A DNA stretch of 64,000 nt from Hippopus hippopus (taxonomy: Eukaryota > Mollusca > Bivalvia > Cardiida > Cardiidae): the NCBI GenBank assembly GCA_946811185.2, contig OX328098.1, positions 24,747,084 through 24,811,083 on the forward strand. The letters are read 5' to 3'. Below the pieces are notes generated by a model. That model did no database searches and was not told the origin of the DNA. It saw nothing but the letters and a program-made list of their open reading frames with translations. A program made the translations under genes and the position numbers. Positions 21,310-32,384 of the stretch are shown here, in pieces (the first letter of the stretch is position 1; each line of letters begins with the position of its first letter).

Positions 21310-21535
21310 ACATCTTCTTGTCTTTAAAAGAAATAGGGACCCGCATGGCTTATACGTAAAGATTTCGATCCCGACCCAAGGTGTTCCGATCTCGTGCGAG
21401 TTTCCTTTGGCAAGACATTTGAGGGCCCGGTCGTAGATCGGTTAAACTCATGATGAACATGAATAAGTTTGATGAAGTGAGCCAATGTCGTGATAATGTT
21501 GAGAGCAAAGTGAAACACCATTTAGTCCATCAACC
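21310..21535 (+). mobile_element. Decayed SINE inside the hAT-like element
   Basis: 'TTTCCTTTGGCAAGACATTT', 'AACATGAATAAG', 'GTGATAATGTTGAGAGC' and 'GAAACACCATTTAGTCC' follow the body and tail order of the 12.76-kb SINE. The tRNA head is poorly kept ('TTTCGATCCCGACCC'). Confidence 0.6.
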
Positions 21536-21959
21536 ATTGAAAACCCTGTCGTAACAAAAGTCTTTTGCTAATCTTTGATAAATAACTCCCTTGTTTTCTG
21601 TTAATAATGGTGTATTGCTGACATTTTTTTTTTTTTTTTTTAGTTTTGCCATTTAAAAATGACTGGACTATTGCAAGAAAAAGATTGCAAGGGCTTAAGC
21701 TTTAAATATTTTGCTGAAACAGCCAAAACTAGAAGGTGTATACTTTCTTTTGCCTCTGAGTATATTTGACGGGTAATTGTTTGGAATGTTTTCAATAATG
21801 ATCGGCTGCATAATATTCATTTCTGCATAGCAATGTTCATCTTTACGAAAACGAATCCTTCGAGAGCTGATTAACTCAGCGGTAATTTGAAGTCATGAAA
21901 TTAAACCAAAATAATTGCAACACTAAGGGTGTTTTTGTTAAAAACTTCTCACCAAAGCG

Positions 21960-22662
21960 AATAGTGTGGATTTAGATCAAAGACCAAATAGTCTGCCTAC
22001 AGCCTAATCTTAATCTACACAGGCCGCCAAAACCATAACCATGCATGTTGTCCCTCCATAAGCAATAAGTAAATCTACTATGAAAAATGAATACTAAACC
22101 TCGTTCTTTCTTTTCTTTATTTATCAGTAATCCATTTCGAATGCATTCCTTTTATTTCGGCTGCAAGGAATTATTTTTTGAAAACAGCCGCACTTTTTTA
22201 TGCTGACTACACAAATCATGTGACACAACTGGGGTGTTCTTGAAACAGCTACATTACTAAATGCAAAAAGGCTTTATCAGCTAGTGTAAATTGTGCATGA
22301 AATAGGCTTATTGCGTGGTCACTTTGAATTGATTGGAGGTCGACCTGCAGCCAGATATGTTTCTTCGAGCAGACCAGTTAAAGTGTGTAAATTAAACAGG
22401 TGCTTTACAACTCAGTCGCTTCGAATGATTTGCATGTTACGTCATACTCCTTATCCAAATTTTACTGCAAACATTTGTGTACCCACGACAGGCCGACAGG
22501 CATCTTGTAGACAGATGGTTTGTAATATAGATCTACATTATGGTCGTTCTAATTTACTCTGCTGATGTCAAGATGGCGATTTTCAAAGCGTTGGCGGATG
22601 GTGTAGATAGACATCAGACTAAACAGAACACGCTGTCTGATCTTGGATCTATACCATCCACT
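21960..22662. repeat. Two family C cores inside the hAT-like element
   Basis: At 21,968-22,025 'GTGTGGATTTAGATCAAAGA' pairs with 'CCTAATCTTAATCTACACAG'. At 22,597-22,662 'GGTGTAGATAGACATCAGAC' pairs with 'TCTGATCTTGGATCTATACC'. Between them is unassigned sequence. Confidence 0.55.
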
Positions 22663-23650
22663 TCTGTACTATGACTTAACTCGTATTAGAAAGCTACTTC
22701 TTTCTTGGGCTAAAAATGGTAAGATAAAGTTTAACAGTGTTCCCACTCGCGCAAATTATTGCGTAAATCACGTTTTAATATTGAAATTCACGTAACAAAT
22801 TCTGGTTACACCCGAGACTTCGCGTAAGAAAATGCATTGACAAAAAAGACCATTATACGCTTTTCTTGTTAAAAATGACAGGTTTTGAAGTTACTTGTTA
22901 CCCTCATTGACAATCTTTTTGTCAAATCATGTGGAAATACCTAGCCAGAAATTAACAGATATGAAAAACTGATCGGAGTAAAAAACACGGAAACCCATGA
23001 CACAACAAAATGTCTCTTTTACATTGTGCGATCAGTTTCACTTCAGATCGTCTTTTCAGCTTTTTAATGACTATAAGCAGTAAATTTATACAAATATCTT
23101 AATATAACACACTTTTTGGATACAAATACAACAAGGTAAAACCTATTATTTCGGCCACCCCCTTTTTTTCAGAATGATAATTTCCTAAAGATTTGGAGAC
23201 TGAACAAAAATAGTTATTTTTTCTGTCTGAGTATATTGGCCAATTATGGGTAAATTTAGATAAATTCTATTAACTCAAAAAGACCTTAAGGGCTCACATT
23301 TAAAAGGTGATTTCTTTAAAAGTTTAAAGTTGCTTTATAATTACTTTTTATTAGGTGTGTTTATGAACCATCAGCATTTGTCAGCATTTTGTGCTTTGCA
23401 TGCTGTTGTATATGAATCAGACTTAATATTACTTCTTCAAAAGTTTAGAGTAATTAGGTATGTTAAATTGTTTGTGAACCATCTGCGTTTAGAAAAAATA
23501 GTCACGGAAATTTATTGAGCATCTTGCATTTAACTCTATTTTCGCCTTTATTTGCTATTTAAAACTATACTCAAGTAGAATTTAAACTACTCGGAGAAAT
23601 TATTAGTATAAAACATGGTTTCAAGATGTAATTTGGTGAAATTCATCTCA
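22663..23650. other. Interior of hAT-like element, nothing recognised
   Basis: AT-rich without convincing coding frames. Confidence 0.4.
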
Positions 23651-23787
23651 TGCAATTCATCCAATAGTATTGCAATAGTACTGCAATTGTAACAGGCAAT
23701 ATCAATACTATTGCAATAGTATTTTTTCCAATGTCAATACTATCGCAATAGTAGATTTTGGCCTCAATAGTCAAACCTAGTAAAAAC

Positions 23788-23949
23788 GCGGATGCAGATT
23801 ATATTCCATTGAATAGCGCACTAACTTACTTTATACAGAATGACGTCACTCTATACAGAATGACGTCACTCTACACAGAATAACGTAGATTTTACCACGC
23901 TTTCGTTGCACTGTGTTTATAGAGCCGAATTCACGTGTCATGTTAGAAT
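23788..23949. repeat. Family E unit 2, second part
   Basis: Resumes with 'GCGGATGCAGATTATATTCC'. It has two TGACGTCA palindromes 20 bp apart (23,841 and 23,861) and ends 'GTGTCATGTTAGAAT'. Confidence 0.8.
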
Positions 23950-24210
23950 GAACGACAAACCACGATAGAAAGAAGATTATTTCGGTTCTAACATGACCAA
24001 CTCTTAATCAAAGGAAAACAAGTTCATACTTAATGTAAAAACGCGGATGCAGATTATATTCCATTGAATAACTTACTTACTTACTTTTATACAGAATGAC
24101 GTCACTCTATATACATGTAGAATGACGTCACTCTACATAGAATAACGTAGATTTTACCACGCTTTCGTTGCACTGTGTTTATAGAGCCGAATTCACGTGT
24201 CATGTTAGAA
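23950..24210. repeat. Family E unit 3, lacking most of the hairpin
   Basis: Starts at 'GAACGACAAACCACGATAG', the right arm of the hairpin only. It carries TGACGTCA at 24,097 and 24,123 and ends 'GTGTCATGTTAGAA'. Confidence 0.8.
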
Positions 24211-24310
24211 CAGACAATATCGTTTTTATGGATCCATAATTATATGATAACTTGGCTGGCATAACGCACTACGGAGATTCGTTAAACCCTTTTTCCCTGA
24301 GCATGGCTCA
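24211..24310. repeat. Family A element, right part (split copy)
   Basis: 'TTTTTATGGATCCATAATTA' to 'CCCTGAGCATGGCTCA' completes the A element begun at 19,429. Confidence 0.75.
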
Positions 24311-24431
24311 TATCATTTTGTAACGAGTTTCAACGTCACAATGTTTGCTATTTGAACATTCGCCACCTTTCCAAAATGGTGGAAGATCAGAAAGGGGCAG
24401 GTGGATTCCTATCCAATAATTCCATACCAAA

Positions 24432-25310
24432 TGAACATTTTAGGCAAAAACTCTTTACCCTTTACTTAACAACCCTTAGTAAGAAAGGCTTTTTGAAAAG
24501 TAGTAGAAATAGAAGAAAATGGTGGTAACCAGCATTTTCTCATTTTTTCCACAATGTTTTGTATCCTTTGAAAGAAAATTCTGATCGTTTGAGATACATT
24601 AAAAATGTCGTCTGCAAATGGTTTCAATGTGGTCCAGTCTAATATTTTGTCGTCTGGTGAAGAGTGAAAACATCTGCCCAACCATGTTAGGGTTTATTTA
24701 TGGGATTTAGACTTTTCTATGGCTGCTCTCTCTCCTAAATCGACCAACCTTTGACAAGCTGTATTAACCTTTTATGCTGTCTTAACTCTTTACCCAGCCA
24801 CGAAAGTTAATACTTGTCAATATTCAACCCTCTACCAAACAATCCCAGGACAAATGCTGGTACCAAGCCACGACATTTAGGACCCGCCAATGCCTAACCC
24901 TTTACCAAGCAATTCCGCGTTTTAACAGCTCCGAAACCGAAAGCTTTTGAAAACATTGAGAGAAAATGCTGGTAACCAGCATTTTCTCTATTCCCATATG
25001 TTTTCTACCCTCTGGAAGACAAATTCTATCAAAGGAGCAATATTTAATTTGTCTCCTCCAAATGTTTTCAAAGTAAACAAGTCTGATATTTTCTAGTGTA
25101 GTTAAGGATTAAAGCATTCGCAGACTGGCGAAAAATAAAATGATGCTCAAATACTAGAGTATGTCTGCAAATGGGTTGAAAAAAATATGGGAAAGTGATT
25201 CTATGTCACCAACATTTCCTACTAACCTTTCCTCCCTTTCTTACATTGTTTGCAAAATAATTCTTCCTCGTTTTTGTTAAAACAAGTTTTTTTTTTTTAA
25301 GCAAAGGATC
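24432..25310. repeat. Cluster of three family D elements
   Basis: 24,432-24,672 has hairpin 'GTGGTAACCAGCATTTTCTC'. 24,775-25,110 has hairpin 'GAGAAAATGCTGGTAACCAG' plus CATTTTCTC, and its first 110 bases repeat the 'CTCTTTACC...' end twice. 25,175-25,300 is partial. Confidence 0.65.
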
Positions 25311-25604
25311 AGTTTTTATTTGTTCTCCTTGTAAATCTTCAATTCACCGCCTTTTTTCGTGAAAAAAAGATGTTTGCACCACTTTCAACATTTTGTCATT
25401 TATATAACGTCTACAGCTCATCTATTCATCGCTTTCCTAGATTTTTACAAGATTGGGGTTTGCAGAACCTTGACAAAGGACTTTCTCCCGTAACCAGTAC
25501 CCGAGATGGTGGTCGAACCAGAATTTTCTGGTTAACTCAATACCAAACGAAACAAATTCAAATTTGTCCAACTCGCAAGTATTTGCAGACAACAAAATAA
25601 ATGT
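25311..25604. other. Unassigned stretch
   Basis: Nothing recognised with confidence. Confidence 0.35.
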
Positions 25605-25755
25605 GACTCAAAAATTAAAATTTGTTTTAGGAATGGTAGAAAACATTGTGGAAAAAGGAAAAATGCTGATAACCAGCCTTTTCCACAGTGATTTCAATAG
25701 CCTTCTTCCTCAGGGTCATGAAAACAGGATTGTGAGGTAAAGGGTTAAAGAATTC
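25605..25755. repeat. Family D element, partial
   Basis: 'AGAAAACATTGTGGAAAAAG', 'ATGCTGATAACCAGCC', 'CAGGGTCATGAAAACAGG'. Confidence 0.65.
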
Positions 25756-25825
25756 TGAAATCAGAATACTTTATTCAAATTATTGTTACGTCATCATAAT
25801 ACAATGTATACTTATGATATAATAA

Positions 25826-26092
25826 TTGTCTTGCAACACGCGAAAATAGGCATTCGGACATTTGCGTAAAGTGTCGTCTCGGATCAGCCTGCGCAGTCTG
25901 CGCAGGCTAATCCGAGACGGTACTTTACGACTACATTAGATGTTGTCCTACAGTAGACTTGCGTGAAACAGAAAAGTACATGAAAACGGAAAGTGTCGTT
26001 TCAGATTAGCCTGCGCAGACCGCGCAGGCTGACCCGAAACGACACTTTACGCAAATGTCCGAATGCTCCTTTTCACGTGTTGCAAGCGATAT
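25826..26092. repeat. Family B double-hairpin element
   Basis: 'CTTGCAACACGCGAAAATAG' to 'TTTTCACGTGTTGCAAGCG'. Hairpin 1 at 25,870-25,930 (GTCTCGGATCAGCCTGCGC...) and hairpin 2 at 25,990-26,048 (GTGTCGTTTCAGATTAGCC...). Both inner loops are 'CTGCGCAG'-type palindromes. Confidence 0.85.
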
Positions 26093-26095
26093 GGT

Positions 26096-26096
<1 letters not shown>

Positions 26097-26142
<46 letters not shown>
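26097..26142. repeat. (CT)n microsatellite
   Basis: About 23 CT repeats directly after the family B element. Confidence 0.95.
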
Positions 26143-26146
<4 letters not shown>

Positions 26147-26544
26147 CGCTCTGGAAAGATAAACGATACAGTTTACCTGTTGATGTGTCTTCCGGTTTCA
26201 GTATTCCATGATCAGCAATATATCCATTTGAATTTGAAATACACTTTTGTAATTCGTCCAGTTCTATCGACACCCCCAAATTCACAGGTTTCATCATTTT
26301 CTATCGTTATGGTGACTCTTTCGATACAATTATCGTCATCAGATCGATCGTTCGTTCGATAAAATTGTGATGATCATAATTTAACTCACTGTTAAAGGAA
26401 GGTATTTAGATCTTTATCATTCCGCCAAACTTAAAAAAAAAATGCTTTATCACTGAATTAAGTAACGCGATAGCTGGCAAATCATCAATAAAGAAAGACA
26501 TAAGTACGAGCGTAAGAAAGAAATATTTATATTTCAGTGGCATT
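26143..26544. other. Stretch with overlapping open minus-strand frames, unassigned
   Basis: Two different minus-strand frames are open over 26,170-26,370, one ending at a possible donor (ACAG then GTAAAC). They contradict each other and match no family I know. Confidence 0.3.
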
Positions 26545-26850
26545 TCCTCAATTGGGTACGTAGCCTCTTATGGTAATTTTACATTTCGTATCGGAGTTTC
26601 GCAAGACTTGTGGGATCGTAACATGATCAATGTAACACGCGTCGATTCAAAGGATTCCTACTCAACTCAGTATGATGACGTCATATTTGATGAAATAAAA
26701 ACAGACGGAGTCACCGATTGCAAAACGACCAATCGTTCATCTAAACGTCCAAAATTGCACCTTTTTACTGAATGTAACCGTACAGTATAGACAAAATTTA
26801 TACAAAAATATAAATATATCTGCTTGTATTTATCGGCCAAATTTTGACTT
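26545..26850. repeat. Family K copy
   Basis: 'GTACGTAGCCTCTTATGG', 'TATGATGACGTCATATTTGA', 'ACAGACGGAGTCACCGATTG' and 'ACTGAATGTAACCGTACAGT' form the best preserved K copy here. Confidence 0.55.
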
Positions 26851-27430
26851 ACGGAATAAAAACAAAATAGCTTCCTATTCTAATTCAGCTTCTTCACGAA
26901 AAATTGTTATTCGTTTCCATATTTTTCATTTCTAATATTCTATATTCGTTTCACTTGCCATGTGATGAGAAAAAAGTTGCTTTCCAACAAAACGATTTCA
27001 TAATCTCATCTTACAATAACAGCGACCAGTTCATGTGCACTTGTATAGATTTTCACTGACCAGAAACAACCAATCAAATAATTCCACTGTCTGTGCAAAA
27101 CCAATTGTTGATTCCAGGTACTTTTTGTCAGTTATTATTATTTGTAGTAGTAGAAGTAGTGGTATTGATAATGATTAATTTCAAATAATATCGTGACATC
27201 ATTTTCATTTACCTTTCGGTATCGTAGTAAACAAAGCTTATTATATAACACATTAAACGTTTTTACTAATAATAATTTTCTCAATTATTGAATCATTTGA
27301 AAGTACTAAATTTTAAAAAGTCTAAAACTGAGAGGCAGTGAATGGAAAAAATATAAATAAAGAAACACCGCTTAGATTTTTTTATTATTATTATTTGTCG
27401 ATTGTTCTATTTCTATAGCGAGTTCTAGGC
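26851..27430. other. AT-rich spacer
   Basis: Nothing recognised. Confidence 0.4.
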
Positions 27431-27703
27431 CGATATGGCTTGCAACACGCGAAAAGGGGCATTCGGACATTTGCGTAAAGTGCCGTCTCGGATTAGCCTG
27501 CGCGGACTGCGCAGGCTGATTCGAGACGACACTTTCCGTTTTTATGTAATTTTCTGTTTTGCGCAAGTCTACTGTAGCACAAAATCTAATGTAGTCGTAA
27601 AGTGCCGTCTCGGATTAGCCTGCGCGGACTACGCAGGCTGATTCGAGACGACACTTTACGCAGATGGCCGAATGCCCCTTTTCGCGTGTTGCAGGCCATA
27701 TCG
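27431..27703. repeat. Family B double-hairpin element, best preserved
   Basis: Ends are inverted: 'CGATATGGCTTGCAACACGC' at 27,431 and its complement (one mismatch at GGCTT/AGGCC) ending 27,703. Two GC-rich hairpins with 'AGCCTGCGCGGACT' loops are at 27,482-27,535 and 27,603-27,655. The spacer between carries 'CTACTGTAGCACAAAATC'. Confidence 0.85.
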
Positions 27704-28251
27704 TATTCCTTCCTCAACCCTTAGTCGTCTGAATAAATATATTGAAAACAGTGATTAATAGTGAGAAATTATTGTCGCCTGAAAAAAAAATGTAGACGTT
27801 ATGTGCACTCCGATCTATCTACAATGTTCGAAAAAGAGCATTGAGTCGTGCTGAGTAGCCTAATGTTAATAAAAACAACCTGTACATTGTTATTTTTTGT
27901 GATACAGCAATGAATTTTTGAAGCAGTATGACAAGGGAGCAATTATTGCTCAGAATGATCAACCTTCGACTTTGTCGCAGTGTTTTCATATTTGTTCATG
28001 TATAACCCAATTCTTCACAAATACCCCTCCCCGTCCTTTTTTCCTTTCCCTCCCTCTTCCCCCTACACCCCCCCCCCCCTCCACACACACACACACTTGC
28101 ATCCATATTTGTGTTTATAGCGTTTTATATGTTCCCACACAAGAACTTAAAAACTAAAAATATCTAATCTCATACAGACTATTATTACTGCTATTAATAA
28201 ACATTTCAGCAAAAAGACGCTTCAACAGTGACATTTTCTGTACGTTAATAT
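27704..28251. other. Family C-like fragment and low-complexity stretch
   Basis: 27,716-27,868 has ends like family C (AACCCTTAGTCGTCTG ... GAGTCGTGCTGAGTAGCC). A poly-C and CA run lies at 28,060-28,100. Confidence 0.45.
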
Positions 28252-28503
28252 ATGAGCTATGCTCTGCGAAAAGGGGGTTTAATGGATCTCCGTAATGAAT
28301 TATACAATGCAAATTAATTATCACATGATTATCTACCCAACAAGTCCATTTTGTCGAACAACCGACTGAATTATGACGAAGAATAGTCCTTGGACATGCA
28401 GAAAATTTACAAATAGGTACAAATTTCGACCTATGTCAGCATGCGAAGGCTGATATGGGTCGATACTTTTTGCAGATGCATAAAGCCTCCTTTTCACAGA
28501 GTT
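28252..28503. repeat. Family A palindromic element
   Basis: 'ATGAGCTATGCTCTGCGAAA' to 'CCTCCTTTTCACAGAG'. The core is shortened: the second GC-rich arm lacks about 15 bases. Confidence 0.75.
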
Positions 28504-28606
28504 CTTTGTGCCCTTTGAAAAAAAATCTGCTTGTCCTAAAACCGATCTTTACAGTTATGGGGTAAACTTTAAAAAGATCGTGTCGAATATCCTTTGAATC
28601 AGGAAT

Positions 28607-28815
28607 GTTTAAACTTTATCCTGCTTGGTAAGTGAAATAAAATTTCAAAGCGGTAGTAAAAACCCGAATAACGCTAATTCAAAATTTTTTCGGAACAAAA
28701 ATCTCCTCATCGGACAGTGTAGATCCAAGATCAGACTGCACGTTCTGTGCCGTCTGATCTTGATCTACACTGTCCGCAAAAGGTCAGTGAGTCGCGCTTA
28801 GCAGCCTAAGGGTTA
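28607..28815. repeat. Family C hairpin element
   Basis: Inverse orientation, with 'GATCCAAGATCAGACTGCAC' near 28,725 and 'CGCGCTTAGCAGCCTAAGGG' at the right. Closely similar to 13,166-13,371. Confidence 0.8.
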
Positions 28816-28831
28816 AAGGCTGTCCGCTGGA

Positions 28832-29055
28832 AATTTGTTTGGTATTTCTTTACCATACGACAAAATTTTAGACTTGCCCAAATTGAAAGTATTTGCTGAC
28901 TCCACATTAAATGTGATTTTGGCAGGGAGGAAAACATAGCAGGAAAAGTAAAAATGCTTGTTAACAGCATTTTCTTCTTCTCCCACAATGTTTTTTCAAA
29001 AGGACTTCTTCCTCAGGATCGTTAAAACTCGGTATTATGTGGTAAAAGGTTAAGA
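28832..29055. repeat. Family D element
   Basis: 'AAATTTTAGACTTGCCCAAA', hairpin remnant 'AATGCTTGTTAACAGCATTT', and 'AGGACTTCTTCCTCAGGATC'. Confidence 0.65.
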
Positions 29056-29107
29056 AGGTAGCGAATCAAGATCTTGTAAAATAAATCTTTAACCCCTAAA
29101 CTTCTAA

Positions 29108-29235
29108 CTCATCCAAATCACATTCCTAAACTTGCAGTCTAATGATCAAGAGATTAAGACGTTTTCTTGCAGTCTGATCTGAATCTACAGTGTCCGCAAA
29201 AGTGCAATTGAGCCGTGATTAGAAGCGTATAGGAT
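29108..29235. repeat. Family C fragment
   Basis: 'GCAGTCTGATCTGAATCTAC' then 'AGTGTCCGCAAAAGTGCAAT'. The left half of the hairpin is decayed. Confidence 0.5.
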
Positions 29236-29517
29236 CACTATTTAAGGACAGTGATCACTTTAGAGCGTGACAAGCTTGAAATACCTTATTTTCTATCAAT
29301 TATTCAAAAGCACTAATCGCTATCCTTACAGACCTTTCATATACACGCTCTAGTCTATGATGGTTAACTCGTATTCTTTCACAAAATTTTGCAAATAGTC
29401 TTCCTCTTTATACAAAATTCGCCATCTTCGACACTGCTGTACACTTAGTGTCAAAACCAAGAACTTTACTGTTTGTTACTATCAACTGCATGTCTAATGA
29501 ACTTAGAAAACAAGCTT
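29236..29517. other. Unassigned stretch
   Basis: Nothing recognised. Confidence 0.4.
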
Positions 29518-29730
29518 TAACCCTTACGCTGCTAAAAGCGACTCAAGAGCCTTTTCCAAACAATGTAGATCAAGATCAGACTGCACAGAACGTGCAGTCT
29601 AATCTTGGATCTACACTGTCCGATAATGATATTTTTCCCCGAAAAAAAATTCACTCTGCAATAGCAAAATTATAGGTTTTACCATCGGCTTGAAAGTTTT
29701 AATTCATTCATTTAGCAGGTTAAGGGTTAA
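29518..29730. repeat. Family C hairpin element, full length
   Basis: Inverted ends 'TTAACCCTTACGCTGCTAAA' and 'TTTAGCAGGTTAAGGGTTAA'. Core 'AGATCAAGATCAGACTGCAC' with the loop AGAACGT. This is the clearest example of the family boundaries. Confidence 0.85.
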
Positions 29731-29744
29731 AAACATGGCACTTC

Positions 29745-29930
29745 AAGCGATTGCATTTGTTTTTTTTTTTTTGTCTTTCCATCTCAAACACAACGGTAAT
29801 TGAAACATCGCAGTGAAAGGGGCCCCTTTTAGTTGTAGACCCAAGTTCTTTTAAGTGGTCACGAGCAGAAAATAGTTCACCATGAAGTAATAAACTTGGA
29901 GTCAGTTTCCACATTTTCATGAAATCCAAA
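29745..29930 (-). repeat. Family P copy: decayed coding-like repeat
   Basis: Pairs with 8,560-8,725. Here the minus frame reads LLLHGELFSARDHLKELG, then PFHCDVSITVVFEMERQK. Family unknown. Confidence 0.45.
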
Positions 29931-30221
29931 CCAGAAACACAATTTGAACTTATAAATTCATAGTGTAAAATAGTGTTAAATTTTCAAATGGGACTACTTT
30001 TAACCGGAAAGCACTTCGAAGTTGTTCGGCAGCTTGTTTATAGGGAACAACAATTCAGTTCTCAATCTTTTAAGAGAGTGCTACTATTATTTCTCTACTC
30101 CAAAATTTCATACTATCTACTTGAGTTTCAGCTTTTAACATACAGACAGACAGGCAGATTGATAGGGAGACAGAAACCACTGAGAAACAAGAAATATCTT
30201 CTAATGAGAGAGATGGCCAGC
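29931..30221. other. Unassigned stretch
   Basis: Nothing recognised. Confidence 0.4.
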
Positions 30222-30345
30222 AAATAGGTAAGGGCCCTTAAATAAACATGTCTACACTTTTGACCAATCACAAATTTCTATTTATTCATTTGTTATCAGT
30301 ACCGAAAAGTAGGTCAAAAGCCAGCACATTCAGCTATACCGGAAA

Positions 30346-31389
30346 AAATAAACAAAACAAAATATCAATATGCAATCATTTTATCGACGCTACTTTAATA
30401 GATATCTGTAAACTAAGTAATGCTAGAAATTCCATGTTCACGTTTTGTAATTTCCTTAAAACAATAGACATGATTTGATGATCAACGAAGTCTCCCACTT
30501 TTGTGTGTATCTTTCATCCCAGTGAATAAATTTTGACAATGTACACACATAAAAACCTCAAAATTCTACCAACTCTAACGACTTAAAAAACCAAAACATT
30601 GCACATTCGAAGTTTGGTATAGATGAATGGTGGGTATGGTACAAACTGCTTTTCGGACAGATACGAAAAACGGATAGCATGCATGTGAGATCAGAGGGCA
30701 CATATATACAGTCTAATATCGGTCGACGCTTGACGATATCCATCCTATTTAAAAAAAAAAAAAAAACTCTATCCAAAAGATTTTCACGCTTGCCGTTTTT
30801 GGCAGGGGTTTGTTCGATTTTTGTATTTTCTTTAGCCGTTGTTGTTGCTATGTTATTGTTTCTGCTACGCGTTCGGGATATTCATGTCACTTTTTCCGCT
30901 AGATTGACCATTAGAAATAGAAGACTTAACAAGATTGGAAAAATAAAAGCCTGTATGTATGATTTTATATATTTATGCCATTTTTAATCTAAAATAAAGA
31001 GTTCGTAAATAATAGTTCTCTCTCATTTTTCCCACCCGAGATGTTATAGACTCTTTTACAAGCTTGATCTAGCTACGAGTTTCATTTTTTACTGTCTGCG
31101 TATTTTCCATGTACACAAATCACAAGTTTCGAAGCCAACCAATCAACACTTTCGTTTTTAAAAATTTCTAGGTCGATTGTTCAAATAAAGAAAAAAAATT
31201 AAAAAAAAAAAAAATTATTTTGCTTAAAATAAGGTTTTTATGAACTTCAGAATAAAATTAAAATAGTTTTCGCCAGAAAACTAACGATTATGAAACGCTA
31301 CCATCTTCAATTAACTAAATTTTACTTTCTACGGTATCTAAAAATTTAGTTCCGCTGCAACTGAAAAGGCTCCTACCTCTTAAGTTTCC
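30346..31389. other. Interior, no repeat family recognised
   Basis: AT-rich, with poly-A runs near 30,752 and 31,198. No convincing gene. Confidence 0.35.
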
Positions 31390-31462
31390 AATCAAACAAC
31401 GGTCGATTAAGATCAAAGATCAGATTGCACTTTCTGTGCAGTTTGATCTTGATCTACGCCGT
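31390..31462. repeat. Family C' core hairpin
   Basis: 'AAGATCAAAGATCAGATTGC' pairs with 'GTTTGATCTTGATCTACGCC'. Confidence 0.6.
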
Positions 31463-31715
31463 ACGCAGAAGTTGCGTATGCTGTCGATGGCAGTGAAACA
31501 TTCACAAAGACTTTGTCTCCGTCTCATTTTAACTGACATATTAAATAATAACGTTCATACTTGTTAACAATAATATCCAAGAACAACGAACTTATTTTCA
31601 TTCGATTAACAGACAAAAACAAGAACACATCTTGTAAATCCCGATGGGTAGCACAACTATTTATCAATCAAGTAAGCGCTGAAATTAGTGACTGGTATCG
31701 GCATTTTTCTCTCTT

Positions 31716-31845
31716 TAACCCTTGACCAATCAATCCGGTATATTAACGATCCAGGGGTAGAGGGCTTTTAAAATAAGACTGATAAGCATTTTCCCCTGTT
31801 CCCACAATGTTTTACACCCTTTCTAGAACAACTTCACCCTTGAGG
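31716..31845. repeat. Family D element, partial
   Basis: 'CCCTTGACCAATCAATCCGG', 'CCCACAATGTTTTACACCC'. Confidence 0.55.
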
Positions 31846-31857
31846 CCACGTCTACAA

Positions 31858-32120
31858 TTGAGCCATGCTCTGTGAAAAGGGGGCTTAAGGCATCAGCAAA
31901 AAGTATCGACCCTGGTCAGCCTACGCAGTCCGCGCAGGCTGACCTGGGCCGAAACTCTTTACTGTCTGCAGCTTTCTGCATGTCGAAGGACTAGTCTAAC
32001 TCATAATTCAGTCATTTGTTCGATAAAGTGGATTTTATGGTTCCCTAATTCCCAAACGTCTCGCTTGGCACAATGCATTGCGGAGATGCATTAAGCCCCC
32101 TTTTGACACAGCATATCTCA
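31858..32120. repeat. Family A palindromic element, full length
   Basis: 'TGAGCCATGCTCTGTGAAAA' to 'TTTTGACACAGCATATCTCA'. Core hairpin 'TCAGCCTACGCAGTCCGCGC' then AGGCTGACCTGGGCCG. Confidence 0.8.
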
Positions 32121-32179
32121 AAGTCTTTCACTGTGGACGAGTCGAAAATGGTATCGTCCGTCAAAGGATTAATCTATTT

Positions 32180-32384
32180 TAAATTTATTTATTTTATGTC
32201 AAGTGTGAAACGAAATCTTACAACTTATATTCATCACTCTCGATGTTTACTTCCTGGAAATCTTAACCGGTACCCGCGCCGTGATGTGGGTAGTTCCAAA
32301 GGTGGACCCCGCTCATCACGGGATTCGAACTCGGAACCTTTGGTGTTTGAGGCCGGGGCTCTACTGTTACAGAGTCAAATATGA
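32180..32384 (-). mobile_element. tRNA-derived SINE (third type), minus strand
   Basis: On the minus strand an A-box-like start (TGTAACAGTAGAGCC) and a B box 'GAGTTCGAATCCCGTGATG' are followed by 'CACATCACGGCGCGGGTACC' and a T-rich tail. It shares the body with 50,585-50,795. Confidence 0.6.

Larger units (their letters stand above)
20187..23779. mobile_element. hAT-like non-autonomous DNA transposon, 3.6 kb
   Basis: Flanked by an 8-bp direct repeat GTAAAAAC at 20,179-20,186 and 23,780-23,787, the duplication length typical of hAT. It splits family E unit 2 exactly there. Ends: 'TAGGGGTGTAACGATAC' at the left; the complement of the right end begins TAGGTTTGACTATTG, so the inverted ends are imperfect. 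The left subterminal region has clustered TATCGATAG words; the right (23,655-23,760) has repeated 'ATACTATTGCAATAGTA'. A 26-bp inverted pair lies at 20,499-20,524 and 21,738-21,763. No transposase frame is recognised; a SINE and two family C cores lie inside. Confidence 0.75.

Noticed and set aside
26073..26370. Minus-strand coding exon ending at a GTAAAC donor
   Set aside because: Two different frames are open over the same bases, no acceptor is seen, and part of the frame runs through a CT microsatellite and a family B end.
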